This document shows, one piece after another, positions 24,185-33,037 of a stretch of 64,000 nucleotides of DNA. The DNA is from Spirosoma terrae (GTDB taxonomy: Bacteria; Bacteroidota; Bacteroidia; Cytophagales; Spirosomataceae), in NCBI RefSeq assembly GCF_010435915.1, contig NZ_JAAFZH010000022.1, positions 1-64,000 on the forward strand. The letters run 5' to 3'. Made by a program: the position numbers and the translations under genes. The notes below the pieces were generated by a model that worked only from the letters and a program-made list of their open reading frames with translations, made no database searches and was not told the DNA's origin. The number at the start of each line of letters is the position of its first letter. The stretch's first letter is position 1.

Positions 24185-24306
24185 TTTTTTTGACAGGATT
24201 TACAGCCGGGCCGACGTTCGGATGAACAGGATTTTAAATTCAATTTTTACAAAAGAATCCTGTTCATCCGAACGTCGGCCCGGCTGTAAATCCTGTCAAA
24301 AAAACT
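24183..24306. terminator. Perfect inverted repeat with 51-bp arms, bidirectional terminator
   Basis: Arms 24183-24233 and 24256-24306 are fully complementary, with a 22-bp AT-rich loop. The outer bases are seven T (left) and seven A (right), so an RNA hairpin from either strand ends in a U-run. It fills the whole space between two convergent genes and overlaps the last bases of both stop codons. The arms contain two ACAGGATT-like subrepeats. The length and perfection are unusual for a plain terminator and suggest a mobile or recently copied palindromic repeat. Confidence 0.85.
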
Positions 24307-25544
24307 TATTTGTATAGCAAATACTTCTTCCTCATCTGTTTGTATGCCGACAGGCCAGGCTCCCAGCTCTGGCGGATTTCTTTCTCTGATGTTCCCGCAA
24401 TAATCTGTTTTCTCAAATCTTCCGTACCACTCCGAAAATCGAAATTACCGATCTGGTTGCTCTGACTGGTATCAAAAAAACGTGCCTTATCGGGGTATGC
24501 TTTATAGAGCTCCATCAACCACTGCAGATTGAGCTTCCTCGACTTACGGAGCAGATTAACATCGTATTTTCGTAAATCGAGCCCGTAGCAGTCTTTGTCC
24601 TGATGCAAAGGCGTTTCGCTCATGCCTTTGATACTGACCGGCCGAAACGAAAACGAATATTTACCTTTCAGCGCAGGCGCGCCTAACACCGTGAACGGCA
24701 TGTAAGTGCCTCTCCCCTGGCTGATTATGGTTCCTTCAAACCAGCAAACGCTCGGATACAGCATGATCGATTGCTGCGTATTCAAATTGGGCGATGGCAA
24801 TACCGGCAATGTATAGGCCATGTCGTGGTTGTAGTTAGCGACCTTAATAATCCGAAGCGTACACTTTTTGTTGGCTGGCAAGCCCCAGCCTTCGCCGTTA
24901 ATCATCTGGGCAAACTCGCCAATGGTCATTCCGTGCGTAATCGGAATTGGGTGAATACCAATTCCTGAATACAAATGCTTCTTCAGAATCGGGCCGTCAA
25001 CAATATAGCCATTCGGGTTCGGGCGATCCAGAATTAATAACTCCTTATCGTGTTCCGCACAGGCTTCCATGATGTAATTCAACGTATTGATATATGTATA
25101 GAAACGGCAGCCCACATCCTGAATATCAAAAATCATCAGATCAATTTGGGCCAACTGCTCCCTGGACGGTTTCTTGTTTTTGCCATACAGCGAAATAACC
25201 GGAATACCCGTTTTGGCATCGACGCTATCATCAACTTTCGCTCCGTTACTGGCGTTTCCCCGAAAACCGTGCTCCGGCCCAAAAATGGCAACGATGTTTA
25301 CGCCTAAACTCTTCAGACTGTCGACACTCGGCTTAGTACCAATTATTGATGTCTGGTTAACGACCATTCCAATCCGTTTCCCTTTCAGGTATGGCAGATA
25401 GGCTGCCGTTTGATCGGCTCCTGTTATGATCGTTTTCGTATCAGGAACAGCAGTAATGGCTGGTTGATGGACTAGCTCAGTAGTCTTGATTGGAAAAAGA
25501 AAACCAACGAACAAAGGGAGTAGAAAGAGGGGAATGATTTTCAT
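24306..25544 (-). CDS. Exo-beta-N-acetylmuramidase NamZ-type protein (DUF1343), secreted
   Basis: 412 residues with a signal peptide (MKIIPLFLLPLFVGFLF). The DUF1343 core is evident: GKRIGMVVNQTS, VNIVAIFGPEHGFRG, IDLMIFDIQDVGCRFYTY, LLILDRPNPNG and PSPNLNT. Members such as NamZ release MurNAc from the non-reducing end of peptidoglycan fragments, so this enzyme is placed in cell-wall turnover. It lies on the same strand as, and directly downstream of, a class C serine hydrolase gene. The two could act on wall fragments together, but that is inference. Stop codon inside the 51-bp palindrome. Confidence 0.92.
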   Translation of the reverse strand: MKIIPLFLLPLFVGFLFPIKTTELVHQPAITAVPDTKTIITGADQTAAYLPYLKGKRIGMVVNQTSIIGTKPSVDSLKSLGVNIVAIFGPEHGFRGNASNGAKVDDSVDAKTGIPVISLYGKNKKPSREQLAQIDLMIFDIQDVGCRFYTYINTLNYIMEACAEHDKELLILDRPNPNGYIVDGPILKKHLYSGIGIHPIPITHGMTIGEFAQMINGEGWGLPANKKCTLRIIKVANYNHDMAYTLPVLPSPNLNTQQSIMLYPSVCWFEGTIISQGRGTYMPFTVLGAPALKGKYSFSFRPVSIKGMSETPLHQDKDCYGLDLRKYDVNLLRKSRKLNLQWLMELYKAYPDKARFFDTSQSNQIGNFDFRSGTEDLRKQIIAGTSEKEIRQSWEPGLSAYKQMRKKYLLYK

Positions 25545-25637
25545 AAGCAGGCAGCTAATCAGCGAAAGTCAGCAAATTGCGGAGAAAAGTTTGCCCATAC
25601 AAATCATCCCGGACAAGACGACGCTTTCGACCCTCCC

Positions 25638-27098
25638 TTATTTAGATAATTGCTCCAGCATCGCCTTGCCACCTTTATTGTTCGGATTGAGTTCAAGCGA
25701 TTTTTTGTACATGGCAATAGCATCGTCTTTCCGGCCACTCCGAAACAACACTTCCCCATAGCTGTCATACACATTCCAGCTTTTCGGAAAAAGATAGACA
25801 TTCAGTTTAAAGACCCCTAGCGCTTCGTTCAGTTGTCCGCGGCTCATCATCCGATAGGCCCAATCGTTCAGATCATCTTCCGATGCCTGGAACGTTGGGT
25901 CTTTCTGTTTTATGTCTTTAAAAACCTCAATAGATTGCTCAAACCCTCGCTGCCGTAATTGCATATGGAGTGTCGTAATCGGATCAGCCGCCGGTATCGC
26001 CGGGCTAACGTATCCGGCCAGCTCATCAATAAATTCTTCCGGGAATGCCCCTGCCAGATTCGTCAGTACCACAATCGACAGATCATCGTTGGGGTACACG
26101 AAAAAAGCGGACCGGCCACCACCCGTGGCAATAACAGCCGCATGGTTTGGGCGAGGCTTTGTCATCCACCCCAGCGCCCATTGCGTTGGCTGCCCGTTGT
26201 TGTAGGTTCCGGCCGTCCAGAGTTTCGCCAGAGCAGCCTTCGTTTTGAGCAGTTTACCTTGTTGCAGAGCAATAAGCCAGCGGGCAATATCATCGGCCGT
26301 ACTGTTCAGACCCGACGATGTCCGCTTAAAAGCTGGAAACTCCTCATAGGCATTCGTCAGTTTATTATCGCCGACAGGCTTGCCGTCAATTTGATTGACG
26401 TAGCGATAGATCTGAACCATGTTCGGCACAACATCCCGCGAATCGCCAAAACTCGTTGCGGATAAGTTCGCCACCCTAAACTGACGCTCATCAAACACCT
26501 GAACAAATGGCTTCTCTCGAAATCGATCAATGATCTTCCCCAGCAACACGTAATTTGTCTGGTTATAACTGAACTGTTCACCGATGGGAAATTCCATGGG
26601 CAAAGCCATCACCTTGGCCCAGGCCGATTCTTCATTATCCCGCCCCACATAACCTCCAGACTTTGGATCGAGCACCTTCCGCAAAATATCGGGAAGACCC
26701 GATACGTGAGTTAATAATTGCCGAACTTTTACCGGCTGCCAGGCAACGGGCAGGTTTTCTACATAGCGGGAAACGGGAGCTTCCAGGTCTACTTTTCCTT
26801 CTTCAACCAATTGCATAATAGCCACTCCCGTAAACGCTTTTGTGCAGGAATTGATCGAAAAAACAGTCTGGTTTGTTACGGGAACGGCATGCTGAACATT
26901 GGCGACCCCGTACGATTTCAGCAATACAGTTTGTCCGTGCTGAACAACCGCTACCTGAAGTCCGGGAATACGTCGCTCTCGCATTTCTCGCCTAATCAGC
27001 GAATCTATCTGAGCCGCCTGCAACTGCGAAACTTGACCATTGGCAATAAAACTGACTAAAACACATACTGATACGATAACAGCCCGGTAGCGTGTCAT
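25638..27098 (-). CDS. Class C beta-lactamase-related serine hydrolase with C-terminal TPR
   Basis: 486 residues: signal peptide (MTRYRAVIVSVCVLVSFIANG), then a beta-lactamase/DD-peptidase fold with nucleophile motif SCTK (within VFSINSCTKAFTG), YNQ/YNxT-type second motif (FSYNQTNY) and HAAVIATGGG as third element. About 80 C-terminal residues form tetratricopeptide repeats (NEALGVFKLNVYLFP, KSWNVYDSYGEVLF, DAIAMYKKSLELNPN). This Bacteroidota fusion is common; substrates include D-amino-acid peptides or esters, and penicillin hydrolysis should not be assumed. The stop is about 93 bp before the NamZ-type gene. Confidence 0.93.
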   Translation of the reverse strand: MTRYRAVIVSVCVLVSFIANGQVSQLQAAQIDSLIRREMRERRIPGLQVAVVQHGQTVLLKSYGVANVQHAVPVTNQTVFSINSCTKAFTGVAIMQLVEEGKVDLEAPVSRYVENLPVAWQPVKVRQLLTHVSGLPDILRKVLDPKSGGYVGRDNEESAWAKVMALPMEFPIGEQFSYNQTNYVLLGKIIDRFREKPFVQVFDERQFRVANLSATSFGDSRDVVPNMVQIYRYVNQIDGKPVGDNKLTNAYEEFPAFKRTSSGLNSTADDIARWLIALQQGKLLKTKAALAKLWTAGTYNNGQPTQWALGWMTKPRPNHAAVIATGGGRSAFFVYPNDDLSIVVLTNLAGAFPEEFIDELAGYVSPAIPAADPITTLHMQLRQRGFEQSIEVFKDIKQKDPTFQASEDDLNDWAYRMMSRGQLNEALGVFKLNVYLFPKSWNVYDSYGEVLFRSGRKDDAIAMYKKSLELNPNNKGGKAMLEQLSK

Positions 27099-27204
27099 GA
27101 GAACGAAAATCTTTCGGCCACAAACTCCCGCTTTAGAAAAAGGTTACAGACTTCAGCAATAACTTTACCAAACAAGCCGATTACTGCCCAGCCATATCAG
27201 CCAT

Positions 27205-29823
27205 TTATTCGGAACGTAGCGATTTCACCGGGTTCATCAGTGCAGCTTTAAGGCTTTGAAAGCTGACGGTCAGTAACGTAACAACTAGCGCACCTATGCC
27301 CGAAGCGGCAAAGATCCACCACGACAGTTCGGTACGATATTGGTAATTACGAAGCCAGTCTGATAATACGTAGTACGTAATAGGCGCAGCAATACAGAAG
27401 GCAATCACAACCATAATGACAAACTCCGCAGACAACAGTTTCCATACGTTGAAAACCGATGCGCCCAATGCTTTCCGAATGCCAATTTCTTTCATACGTT
27501 GCTCAGCCATAAAGGACGCCAGGCCAAACAACCCCAGACAACTGATTAGAATGGCTAAGCTGGTAAATCCACCTGCCAAACGGCCAATCCGCTCTTCAGT
27601 GCCAAACTTTCTGGCGTACTGATCATCCACAAATTTGTAACTAAACGGCGAATCGGGGCTATAGCTTTTGAAAACGAGTTCTACTTTCGCCAGGGCTTCC
27701 TGAGTAGATAGCTGCGGGGAAAGGCGTAGATTAATCGTATTAACGTTCCGGTAGTTAACGGCAAAAAAGGAAGGATTTACGGGTTTAAACGGATCTTCTT
27801 TCACCATGTCCTTGATAACACCAATAACCTTGTATGGGCGACCACTCTGTCGAACGATTTCGCCAATCGGCTGATTGAAACCCATTAGCTTTACGGCGGC
27901 TTCGTTTAAAATCATCGACGAACTATCCGTCGTAAAATCCCGTGAAAAATCCCGCCCTTCTTTTACCTGCCAGCCAATGGTTTTGCCGTAGTCGTGCGTG
28001 ATGTAATTCGACATTACCAATGGCTTACTGCCGGGCTGTTTACGCTTCCATGAAATATCGGTTGTCCCACCAGCCTGTTCGGTTATTGAATTCGATGATT
28101 CAGACATCCCGGCCACGGCTCCAGTATTGAGCAAATCCGTACGCAGGGCGGTGTAATGCCCGTACAGTTCAGGTGCGTTCATTCCTATTTCAATCAAGCC
28201 ACTACGACTATACCCCACCGGACGTTCTTTGGCGTGTTTAATTTGCCGGAATACGATAACGGTGCTAATAATGAGCGTGACCGAAACCGTAAACTGAAAA
28301 CCAACCAGAACCCTTCTCGGAACAGCGGCAAAACGGCTGGCCCGAAAGGTTCCTTTCAACACTTTCACCGGTTGGAACGAAGACAGATAGAAAGCAGGAT
28401 AGCTCCCCGCAATGAATCCAGTCAGTAAGCTAAAACCCAGCCCCGCCATCCAGAACCAGGGATTTGACCACAGAATGTCAATTTTCTTTTCGGCTATCTG
28501 ATTAAAAAATGGCAGAACAAGTTGTACCAACAGAATGGAAAAAAGAAATGCCAGCAGTACCATTAGCAGCGATTCGCAAAAAAACTGACCGATCAGCTGG
28601 CTACGTACCGAACCAACTGCCTTCCGAATACCAACCTCTTTGGACCGCTTTTCACTACGTGCCGTACTCAGATTCATGAAGTTGATACACGCCAGCAGCA
28701 GAACAATTATACCAATGATACCAAACAACCAGACAAACGTGATCATACCGCCGGTGTTAACACCATCTTTAAAATCAGCATAGAGGTGCCATTTAGTCAT
28801 CGGATGCAGGAAAAATTCGGGTTTATAACCCGGCGGATTATCCCGCTTCATTCGAATATCCTTGATTTTAGCCGATACCTGATCGAAATCGGCACCCGGT
28901 TTGAGTTGGGCGAAAATCTGGTATGAATTGGAATCCCATTCGTTTCGGTCGCGTTTGGCACCGTCATCGTTAGCGGCAAAGAATTTCCAGGGCACCAGAA
29001 ATGTTACGTCACTGAACGTAGTATTGACCGGAAAATCTTCGTAGACCCCCACCACCTTCACCGTCTGCTTATTGTCCAGCCGGATGAGCTTATTGAGCGT
29101 GTTTTCGGAGCCAAACATCGCATCGGCGAGTGATTCAGATAACAGAATCGAATTGACATCGTTGGCCCCAAACGGTGCACCCGACATGATGTTCAGCGAC
29201 AACATCTTGATAAAGTCAGGCTCGACGTAATTGCCCGTTTTCATCAGTTTTTGCTCGCCAGACGCCAGAATCACACTACGTGTCACCGACAAACCAACCG
29301 ACTCGAAATCAGCGTATCTAGTGCGCAGCTCATCCGCCAGCGGAATCGGCATCACATCGTAGGATGCCTTTTCGACATCGAATTTTACGAACTGCCAGAG
29401 TTTCGCCAGCCGATCGTAGTTGTTAAATTTCCGGTCGAATGACAGTTCATCGTGGATCCACAAGCCGATTAACATCGCAACAGTCATTCCAGCCGCTAAT
29501 CCAGTGATGTTGATGAACGAATAGGCTTTCTGTTTGGCAAGGTTACGCCAGGCGATTTTGAGATAATTACGTAGCATAGCAGGGCTTAAGAAGAACGGTG
29601 TTGAATACGGTTGATGGTTTTCTGATTTGGCCAGAGGACGTAGCAGCTTCAGGGCATTAAGACTGTACTTCCAGTTAGCTTTACGCTCACCCAGAGTCTC
29701 GACCCAATATGGATAGAGCTCCAGTAAATCACCCTGCACTTCTTCCCGCCGATCAGGATGCGCGAAGGTTTTCAGCAGCCAGCTAGCCCAGCGAGGTGGC
29801 TTGGTTCGAGGAGTTGATCCCAT
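27205..29823 (-). CDS. MacB/FtsX-type permease with N-terminal permease-prefix domain (second of pair)
   Basis: 872 residues. The first 75 residues are an extra cytoplasmic domain (PRWASWLLKTFAHPDRREEV, then GDLLELYPYWVETLGE), known as permease prefix domain 2, before the first helix. The usual two-unit FtsX chain follows: mid signature NLSTARSEKRSKEVGIRKAV, end signature QRMKEIGIRKALGAS, tail NPVKSLRSE. It lies 44 bp after its sister and is the last gene of the PadR-led operon. The prefix domain occurs mainly in permeases next to PadR regulators. Confidence 0.94.
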   Translation of the reverse strand: MGSTPRTKPPRWASWLLKTFAHPDRREEVQGDLLELYPYWVETLGERKANWKYSLNALKLLRPLAKSENHQPYSTPFFLSPAMLRNYLKIAWRNLAKQKAYSFINITGLAAGMTVAMLIGLWIHDELSFDRKFNNYDRLAKLWQFVKFDVEKASYDVMPIPLADELRTRYADFESVGLSVTRSVILASGEQKLMKTGNYVEPDFIKMLSLNIMSGAPFGANDVNSILLSESLADAMFGSENTLNKLIRLDNKQTVKVVGVYEDFPVNTTFSDVTFLVPWKFFAANDDGAKRDRNEWDSNSYQIFAQLKPGADFDQVSAKIKDIRMKRDNPPGYKPEFFLHPMTKWHLYADFKDGVNTGGMITFVWLFGIIGIIVLLLACINFMNLSTARSEKRSKEVGIRKAVGSVRSQLIGQFFCESLLMVLLAFLFSILLVQLVLPFFNQIAEKKIDILWSNPWFWMAGLGFSLLTGFIAGSYPAFYLSSFQPVKVLKGTFRASRFAAVPRRVLVGFQFTVSVTLIISTVIVFRQIKHAKERPVGYSRSGLIEIGMNAPELYGHYTALRTDLLNTGAVAGMSESSNSITEQAGGTTDISWKRKQPGSKPLVMSNYITHDYGKTIGWQVKEGRDFSRDFTTDSSSMILNEAAVKLMGFNQPIGEIVRQSGRPYKVIGVIKDMVKEDPFKPVNPSFFAVNYRNVNTINLRLSPQLSTQEALAKVELVFKSYSPDSPFSYKFVDDQYARKFGTEERIGRLAGGFTSLAILISCLGLFGLASFMAEQRMKEIGIRKALGASVFNVWKLLSAEFVIMVVIAFCIAAPITYYVLSDWLRNYQYRTELSWWIFAASGIGALVVTLLTVSFQSLKAALMNPVKSLRSE

Positions 29824-29867
29824 AACAGAAATGACAGTAAGTGGTCGCTTAATTGCTGCTTTCTTCG

Positions 29868-32513
29868 CTATTCGGAACGTAGCGATTTCACCGGATTCAT
29901 CAGTGCAGCTTTAATGCTTTGAAAGCTTACAGTGGCCAAAGCAATGCCGATAGCCAGCAATCCGGCCAGCGCAAAAACCCACCAGGAGAGATCTGTTTTA
30001 TAGGCAAAATCCTGTAGCCACTCATGCATGCCGTACCAGGAAATAGGCGATGCGATCACAATGGCAATGCCGACCAGCTTCAGAAAATCTTTCGATAACA
30101 GAACGACTACACTGCCAACAGAGGCTCCCAGTACCTTGCGAACACCAATTTCTTTCGTGCGCTGATGAGTCGTCAACGCAGCCAGCCCAAACAAGCCCAG
30201 ACAGGCAATGATCACGGCTAAACCAGCGAAGATTGCGACCAGTCGGCCAATCCGCTGTTCAGACTGATAAATGGTATTGAATCGCTCATTTAAGAACGAA
30301 TACGAGAATGGGTTATCAGTCCGCGCCTTCCACTGCTGTTCAATGCTACGTAGCAGACCTGCTATATCGCCTGTTTGAATCCGTAGTGCCAATTGCCCGG
30401 TATCATGGCCATAGAACATGATCAGAGGAGCAATATGCTGGCGCATCGATTCAAAATGAAAATCATTTACCATCCCCACAATTGTGTAGGTACGTTTACT
30501 GCCTTCGGTACCATCGCCAGTTATGGCGATTTGTTTACCGATAGGATTCCTGAATCCATACGCCTGGGCAGCCGCTTCGTTGATCAGTACGTTGCTGTTT
30601 TCAGAAGGCGTAGCTTTCAAAAAGTTACGTCCCTGAACCAACTTGATGCCCAATGTGGGCAAATAGTCCTCATCGACGTAGTAGCTTTTTGTCCGGTGTG
30701 TACTCACCTCCGAACCGTTACGCACTACAACACCGTCAACACTCTGATTAGACGTTCCGGCGGGCAGGAAACCCGCGCGCGAGACCCGAACAACAGAAGC
30801 TAGCTTACCCAGCTCATCTTTGAAAGCATTTAGCTTGTCGCCTAATACGTGGGTATCCTGCAAGACCAATATCTGCTCTTTATCGAAGCCCACTTTTTTG
30901 TTCTGAATAAACCGCAATTGCTGATTGGCAACGATGGTAGCGATAATCATACTAATCGACACCACAAACTGAGTAATTACCAGCGTACTACGTAGCCAGC
31001 CGCTTCGTGAGCCAGACTGTACAGTCCCTTTGAGAACAAGTATGGGCCTGAACGAAGACAGCACAAAAGCAGGATAACTTCCAGCCAGTAAGCCAATCAC
31101 CAGACAGGCTAGCCCAATTCCCGGCAGCATCCAGCCGCCAACAAGCGTGCGATACGTAAATTGTTTACCCGCCAACTCATTAAAGCTCGGTAACAAGAGT
31201 AGAACGAGTCCGAGAGCCAGCCCGAGGGCCAGAAAAGTTACCAGCACAGACTCCGCCAGAAACTGACTAACCAACTGCTGTCGGATAGAGCCAAGCACTT
31301 TGCGAATCCCAACCTCTTTTGAACGTCCTACCGATCCGGCCGTTGATAGATTCATGAAGTTAATACAGGCCAACAGCAGAATAAACAGTGCAATCGCGGA
31401 GAAAATGTAAAGATATTTGATGTCGCTGTTCGCTTCCAGCTCATCATCCAGATCAGAATGCAGATGAATGTCGGTTATGGGCTGAAAATGGAACGTAAAC
31501 GTATTTCCTTTTTGCTGGAATTCCGAAAACGTGGTCCCGAAAAAATCCTTGATTTCCGGAGCGATGTATTTCCTGACCAGTGCAGGAACCGCGGCTTCTA
31601 CCTGCCCAATCGAATACCCCTCCCGAAGTCGTATGTACGTATAAGCGCCACTTGCCAACCATTTTTTGCCCGTTTTGACCGAAGAAAGTGAGGCAAACAT
31701 ATCAGAATGAAAGTGCGTATTCGAAGGCACATTGGCACAGATACCTGTTATTCGAAACAAACCTAAATGCCCCATCTGAAGGGTTTTACCGATAGGGTCG
31801 GCCTTGCCGAAGTATTTCCGGGCCACTGTTTCTGTAAGCACCAGTGTATTCGGCTCGATGAGTGCAAGCGCCTTATGACCTTTCAGGAAAGGTATGGTGA
31901 GAACGGAGAAGAAGTTTGAATCGACAAAGGCAATCTGTTCTTCCCTGACGATATCCGTGCCGTTTTTTACCATTAAAGCCCCTTCCTTACGTAGCCGAGT
32001 AACAGCCTCAACACCCGGACTTTCCTGCTGCAACGCTTGCCCTGCTGGTCCGGCAGCGTAGGCCAGTCGAATATCTTTTTTATCCATTCGCCCATAGATG
32101 GTCATCCGGTAGATTCGGTCGGCATTGGCGTAATAACGGTCGTAGCTAAGCTCATCCAGAACAAAGAGTATAATGAGCAGACAGGTTACCAGACCAACGG
32201 CCAGGCCAATAACATTGATGGCCGTAAAGCCTTTGTGCAGGACGAGGTTACGCCAGGCGATTTTGAGATAATTACGTAGCATAGCAGGACTTAGAAAGAA
32301 TGGAGGTTCGGCATTCTGAATCACGTTTTTCGATGTAGCCAGAGGACGTAGCAGCTTCAGGGCATTGAGGTTGTACTTCCAGTTGGCGTTCCGTTCGCCC
32401 ACCGTTTCAACCCAATACGTATAGAGTTCCAGCAGATCGCCCTGAACTTCTTCACGCCGGTCAGGATGCGCGAAAGTTGCCAGTAACCAGGTAGCAAAGC
32501 GAGGTGGTTTCAT
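29868..32513 (-). CDS. MacB/FtsX-type permease with N-terminal permease-prefix domain (first of pair)
   Basis: About 881 residues from ATG 32513 (MKPPRFATWLLATFAHPDRR); a GTG at 32519 overlaps the PadR stop by two bases and is equally possible. Prefix domain 2 (GDLLELYTYWVETVGERNAN) precedes the first helix. The mid signature is NLSTAGSVGRSKEVGIRKVL, and the C-terminal one is HQRTKEIGVRKVLGAS before NPVKSLRSE. Coupled translation with PadR suggests that the regulator controls these permeases. Substrate unknown; antimicrobial peptide or envelope-stress export is a common guess, but nothing here shows it. Confidence 0.94.
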   Translation of the reverse strand: MKPPRFATWLLATFAHPDRREEVQGDLLELYTYWVETVGERNANWKYNLNALKLLRPLATSKNVIQNAEPPFFLSPAMLRNYLKIAWRNLVLHKGFTAINVIGLAVGLVTCLLIILFVLDELSYDRYYANADRIYRMTIYGRMDKKDIRLAYAAGPAGQALQQESPGVEAVTRLRKEGALMVKNGTDIVREEQIAFVDSNFFSVLTIPFLKGHKALALIEPNTLVLTETVARKYFGKADPIGKTLQMGHLGLFRITGICANVPSNTHFHSDMFASLSSVKTGKKWLASGAYTYIRLREGYSIGQVEAAVPALVRKYIAPEIKDFFGTTFSEFQQKGNTFTFHFQPITDIHLHSDLDDELEANSDIKYLYIFSAIALFILLLACINFMNLSTAGSVGRSKEVGIRKVLGSIRQQLVSQFLAESVLVTFLALGLALGLVLLLLPSFNELAGKQFTYRTLVGGWMLPGIGLACLVIGLLAGSYPAFVLSSFRPILVLKGTVQSGSRSGWLRSTLVITQFVVSISMIIATIVANQQLRFIQNKKVGFDKEQILVLQDTHVLGDKLNAFKDELGKLASVVRVSRAGFLPAGTSNQSVDGVVVRNGSEVSTHRTKSYYVDEDYLPTLGIKLVQGRNFLKATPSENSNVLINEAAAQAYGFRNPIGKQIAITGDGTEGSKRTYTIVGMVNDFHFESMRQHIAPLIMFYGHDTGQLALRIQTGDIAGLLRSIEQQWKARTDNPFSYSFLNERFNTIYQSEQRIGRLVAIFAGLAVIIACLGLFGLAALTTHQRTKEIGVRKVLGASVGSVVVLLSKDFLKLVGIAIVIASPISWYGMHEWLQDFAYKTDLSWWVFALAGLLAIGIALATVSFQSIKAALMNPVKSLRSE

Positions 32514-32515
32514 CG

Positions 32516-32854
32516 TCACCCTCCTATGAGTTGCAAGGTTTGTGGTGGTAAGGCGCTCCAGAGGGTTTCTCGGATCTGCTTTACCTCCTGCAATGCTTTC
32601 CTACCAGCCGCCGTTACGTTGAAAAATCGTTTCCGGCGGCCTCCTCGCTCGGCTGTGGCTCCACCCATTCGCGACGATAGAAACCCTTTGTCCTCCAGCC
32701 GTTGCAGGGTGGTGTGAACCGTACTGAAACCGACAGATCGGCCGGTTTTCTGTTCGATTTCCTGAGTAACGCTCACTCCGTATGCGTCTTCGTCCAGAAT
32801 GGCTACTGTCAGCAAAACCACTTCTTCAAACTCTCCCAAAAAGGCTCTTTTCAT
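32516..32854 (-). CDS. PadR-family transcriptional regulator
   Basis: About 112 residues from ATG 32854 (MKRAFLGEFEEVVLLTVAIL); the frame continues 24 codons further up, across the sigma-54-like element, and was rejected. The PadR winged helix is clear: DAYGVSVTQEIEQKTGRSVG, FSTVHTTLQRLEDKGFLSSRM, then RRKRFFNVTAAGRKAL. It is short, with only a brief C-terminal helix. First gene of an operon with two prefix-domain permeases. A repressor that responds to a compound moved or sensed by the permease system is the standard model. Confidence 0.93.
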   Translation of the reverse strand: MKRAFLGEFEEVVLLTVAILDEDAYGVSVTQEIEQKTGRSVGFSTVHTTLQRLEDKGFLSSRMGGATAERGGRRKRFFNVTAAGRKALQEVKQIRETLWSALPPQTLQLIGG

Positions 32855-32884
32855 ACTACCAGGCATTTGATACGATAATGCCGA

Positions 32885-32899
32885 ACAAATCAAATGCCA
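32885..32899 (-). promoter_or_regulatory. Sigma-54-like promoter, TGGCATTTGATTTGT on minus strand
   Basis: TGGCAT at -24 and TTGT at -12 (consensus TTGC) with correct 4-bp inner spacing; the -12 end lies 31 bp before the PadR ATG. Weakest of the three elements on its own, but its position and the upstream tandem site match the others. Confidence 0.58.
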
Positions 32900-32962
32900 A
32901 TATAAAAACAAGCCCTTTCTGAGCAATTTAAGCCAATACTGCTACGTCGGTCAATCGTTGTC

Positions 32963-33000
32963 TGTCCGATTCTGGACAAGTTATGTCCGCAAAACGGACA
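32963..33000 (-). promoter_or_regulatory. Two CGGACA dyads, 21 bp apart
   Basis: TGTCCGATTCTGGACA (32963-32978) and TGTCCGCAAAACGGACA (32984-33000) are both nearly perfect inverted repeats, and their left halves start exactly 21 bp apart. This is the clearest form of the shared site. It lies 64 bp from the -24 end of the PadR promoter, one helical turn more than at the other two loci. It also lies just upstream of the divergent AraC gene (start 33038), so it could affect both. Confidence 0.7.
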
Positions 33001-33037
33001 ATGAATCCACGCACGTTGAAAATAAGTATCTTTGGAA

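Noticed and set aside
33027-33034. TATCTTTG, a match to the Bacteroidota -7 box, before the AraC gene
   Set aside because: It overlaps the start codon region, so transcription would begin inside the gene; probably chance or evidence for a later start, which I could not support.
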